Shown: positions 62,713-64,000 of the stretch, one piece after another
Layout: every line of letters begins with the position of its first letter
Numbering within the stretch: the stretch's first letter is position 1
Source: Melieria omissa
Lineage: Eukaryota > Arthropoda > Insecta > Diptera > Ulidiidae
Assembly: GCA_963971225.1 (NCBI GenBank)
Contig: OZ020270.1
Location: forward strand, 74,664,432 to 74,728,431
DNA: 64,000 bases
Direction: 5' to 3'
Notes under the pieces: model-generated
The model's database searches: none
The model's input: only the letters and a program-made list of their open reading frames with translations
Told to the model about the DNA's origin: nothing
Position numbers and translations under genes: made by a program

Positions 62713-64000
62713 TCATGAGTCCGTCGTTGCTGCTCTGCGTAGCTGGTGTAAGATGTGTGCGGACATAGTGCACACCGCTTTCCAGGCATCTATGGATGTG
62801 ACCATATGTACCACAAGATCCTCCGGCCCGACATTGTGGCCCAAAGCCTCGCGCATTCTGCTCCTCTGCTGTTCAAATCGCGGGCAGGTGAAGAGGGCGT
62901 GCTCCGCATCCTCCTGTGCTCCTGGGGCGCAGTGCTCACAGTAGGGGTCGACTTCGTGCCCGAATCGGTGCAGGTACGCTTTAAAGCACCCATGGCCGCT
63001 GAGGATTTGGGTCAAGTAGAAATCTACTTTGCCGTGTGCCCTGCCTAGCCATGTGGCCAAATTAGGGATAAGGTGGTGTGTCCACCTTCCGTTTGGCGCG
63101 CTGTCCCACCTTGCTTGCCATTGAGCTACGCATTTTTGCCAAGTTTCGCGCTTGAGTGTGTTGATGTCAGTGTCTGGGAGCTCGCGCCTTGCCGTCAGCA
63201 CTATGACTTGCTGGTTCGCAGCCAAGTCGAGTGTGAGTAGCCCCGCTATCACCAGGGCAGCGTCCTCCGACACTGTTCGGTACGCTGAGCACACCCTGAG
63301 GGCGCATCGGCGGTATGTCGACTTCATGCCGCGTACATACGTGTCGCGTTTAAAGGCGTCCTTCCATATTATTGCTCCATACAGTAGAATGGACCTTATC
63401 ACGCCGATGAGTAGCTGTCTGCAGTGCTGGCGCGGCCCGCTTGTGTTCGCCATAATTCTGGCCAGCGCTGTGGTTGTCATTGCTGCTTTTTTATTTGCAT
63501 AATCAACGTGGTCGGGGAAGCACAGACGGTGGTCGATTAGTACGCCGAGGTACTTCACGTTTGGCTTGGATTCGATCAGGCTGTCTCCAACCCGTATCGA
63601 AACTCGTTCAACCACTTTGCGACTGCTGATTAGGACGGCATCTGTTTTATGCGCTGCCAGGATCAGCGACTTGGCGCGCAGCCATTCCTGCACTGCGGAT
63701 GCCACGCTCTCCGCAGAACAGACGATGGTCGCTAGTGTTTTGGCAACTACGACAACAGAAATGTCGTCGGCAAAGCCAACAATCGTTGTGCCTTTCGGGA
63801 CGGGCAAGCGCAATATACCGTCGTACATAATGTTCCACAGCAGGGGGCCTAGTACAGACCCTTGTGGGACCCCTGCTGTGAGCTTGCGGTGTACGATGCC
63901 TTTGTCGCTACTGTAGCAGAGGGTTCTGTTGCGGAGGTAGTCAGACACGATGTTGTATAGGTAGCCAGGTACATGGAATCTACTCAGAGCATTGAGGATT
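62713..64000 (-). CDS. R1-like LINE ORF2, partial
   Basis: Minus-strand frame open from the window edge to the stop at 62713, with no break in about 429 codons. RT motifs: AGVPQGSVLGPLLWN and GFADDISVVV (catalytic ADD near 63765), KYLGVLIDHRL, LLYGAIIW. C-terminal Cys/His motif CEHCAPGAQEDAEHALFTC near 62890-62950. Endonuclease and N-terminal RT lie beyond 64000. No RNase H is visible after the thumb, fitting the R1/Jockey side of LINEs. Intact reading frame suggests a fairly young copy. Confidence 0.85.
   Translation of the reverse strand, partial: ILNALSRFHVPGYLYNIVSDYLRNRTLCYSSDKGIVHRKLTAGVPQGSVLGPLLWNIMYDGILRLPVPKGTTIVGFADDISVVVVAKTLATIVCSAESVASAVQEWLRAKSLILAAHKTDAVLISSRKVVERVSIRVGDSLIESKPNVKYLGVLIDHRLCFPDHVDYANKKAAMTTTALARIMANTSGPRQHCRQLLIGVIRSILLYGAIIWKDAFKRDTYVRGMKSTYRRCALRVCSAYRTVSEDAALVIAGLLTLDLAANQQVIVLTARRELPDTDINTLKRETWQKCVAQWQARWDSAPNGRWTHHLIPNLATWLGRAHGKVDFYLTQILSGHGCFKAYLHRFGHEVDPYCEHCAPGAQEDAEHALFTCPRFEQQRSRMREALGHNVGPEDLVVHMVTSIDAWKAVCTMSAHILHQLRRAATTDS

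Overview
The window is a transposon-packed piece of an insect genome. The element families (BEL/Pao, three Ty3/Gypsy lineages, a LOA/I-type LINE with an RNase H, Jockey and R1-like LINE pieces, irritans-type mariner, Tc1-, pogo-, hAT- and piggyBac-like DNA transposons, a tRNA-derived SINE) fit a higher fly (Diptera) best, but the species is inferred, not shown. No complete host gene was recognised. The only host-like coding stretch is a short exon-like ORF at 52430-52601. Positions 46985-47184 are a 200-base assembly gap.

Layout. 1-1320: AT-rich, no gene. 1321-9648: a complete BEL/Pao retrotransposon on the minus strand with identical 374-bp LTRs, a perfect 5-bp target duplication (CTATA), a tRNA-Tyr primer site, gag-protease-RT-RNase H-integrase split by one frameshift, and an extra zinc-knuckle/protease ORF where env would sit. 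10325-17540: a LOA-like LINE (minus strand) whose 3' end abuts a 325-bp pentanucleotide tract and which is split by a hAT element (11717-13385) that itself carries a pogo-like MITE. 17655-23281: dispersed repeats, a 3 x 94-bp tandem repeat, inverted arrays and a large palindromic nest of terminal-inverted-repeat elements. 23325-32125: a composite of MITEs holding Gypsy element A (24224-30240). 32438-34157: a decayed Tc1/mariner with a piggyBac-like MITE. 34910-39157: Gypsy element B, a sister of A with a large pol deletion.

39280-48850 is a clear nest: a mariner is split by a hAT (39400-47670), which holds a Gypsy-A solo LTR, a 5'-truncated Jockey copy and Gypsy element C. Most boundaries carry exact target duplications. 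49046-52298 is a BEL fragment split by a 3-bp-duplication element that contains another hAT. 52602-56358 is a pogo-like element containing a Tc1-like element with an intron-bearing transposase and a hAT with a BED-finger relic. 56921-59087 is a hAT holding a tRNA SINE and a mariner, the mariner in turn holding a 9-bp-duplication MITE. 59111-60928 is one more hAT. The right end holds LINE fragments, including an R1-like reverse transcriptase running off the window.

No genes act together as a host pathway here. The useful content is the relative chronology of insertions and several odd protein features: the BEL extra ORF, SAP-like gag, and transposases and integrases with single catalytic residues lost.
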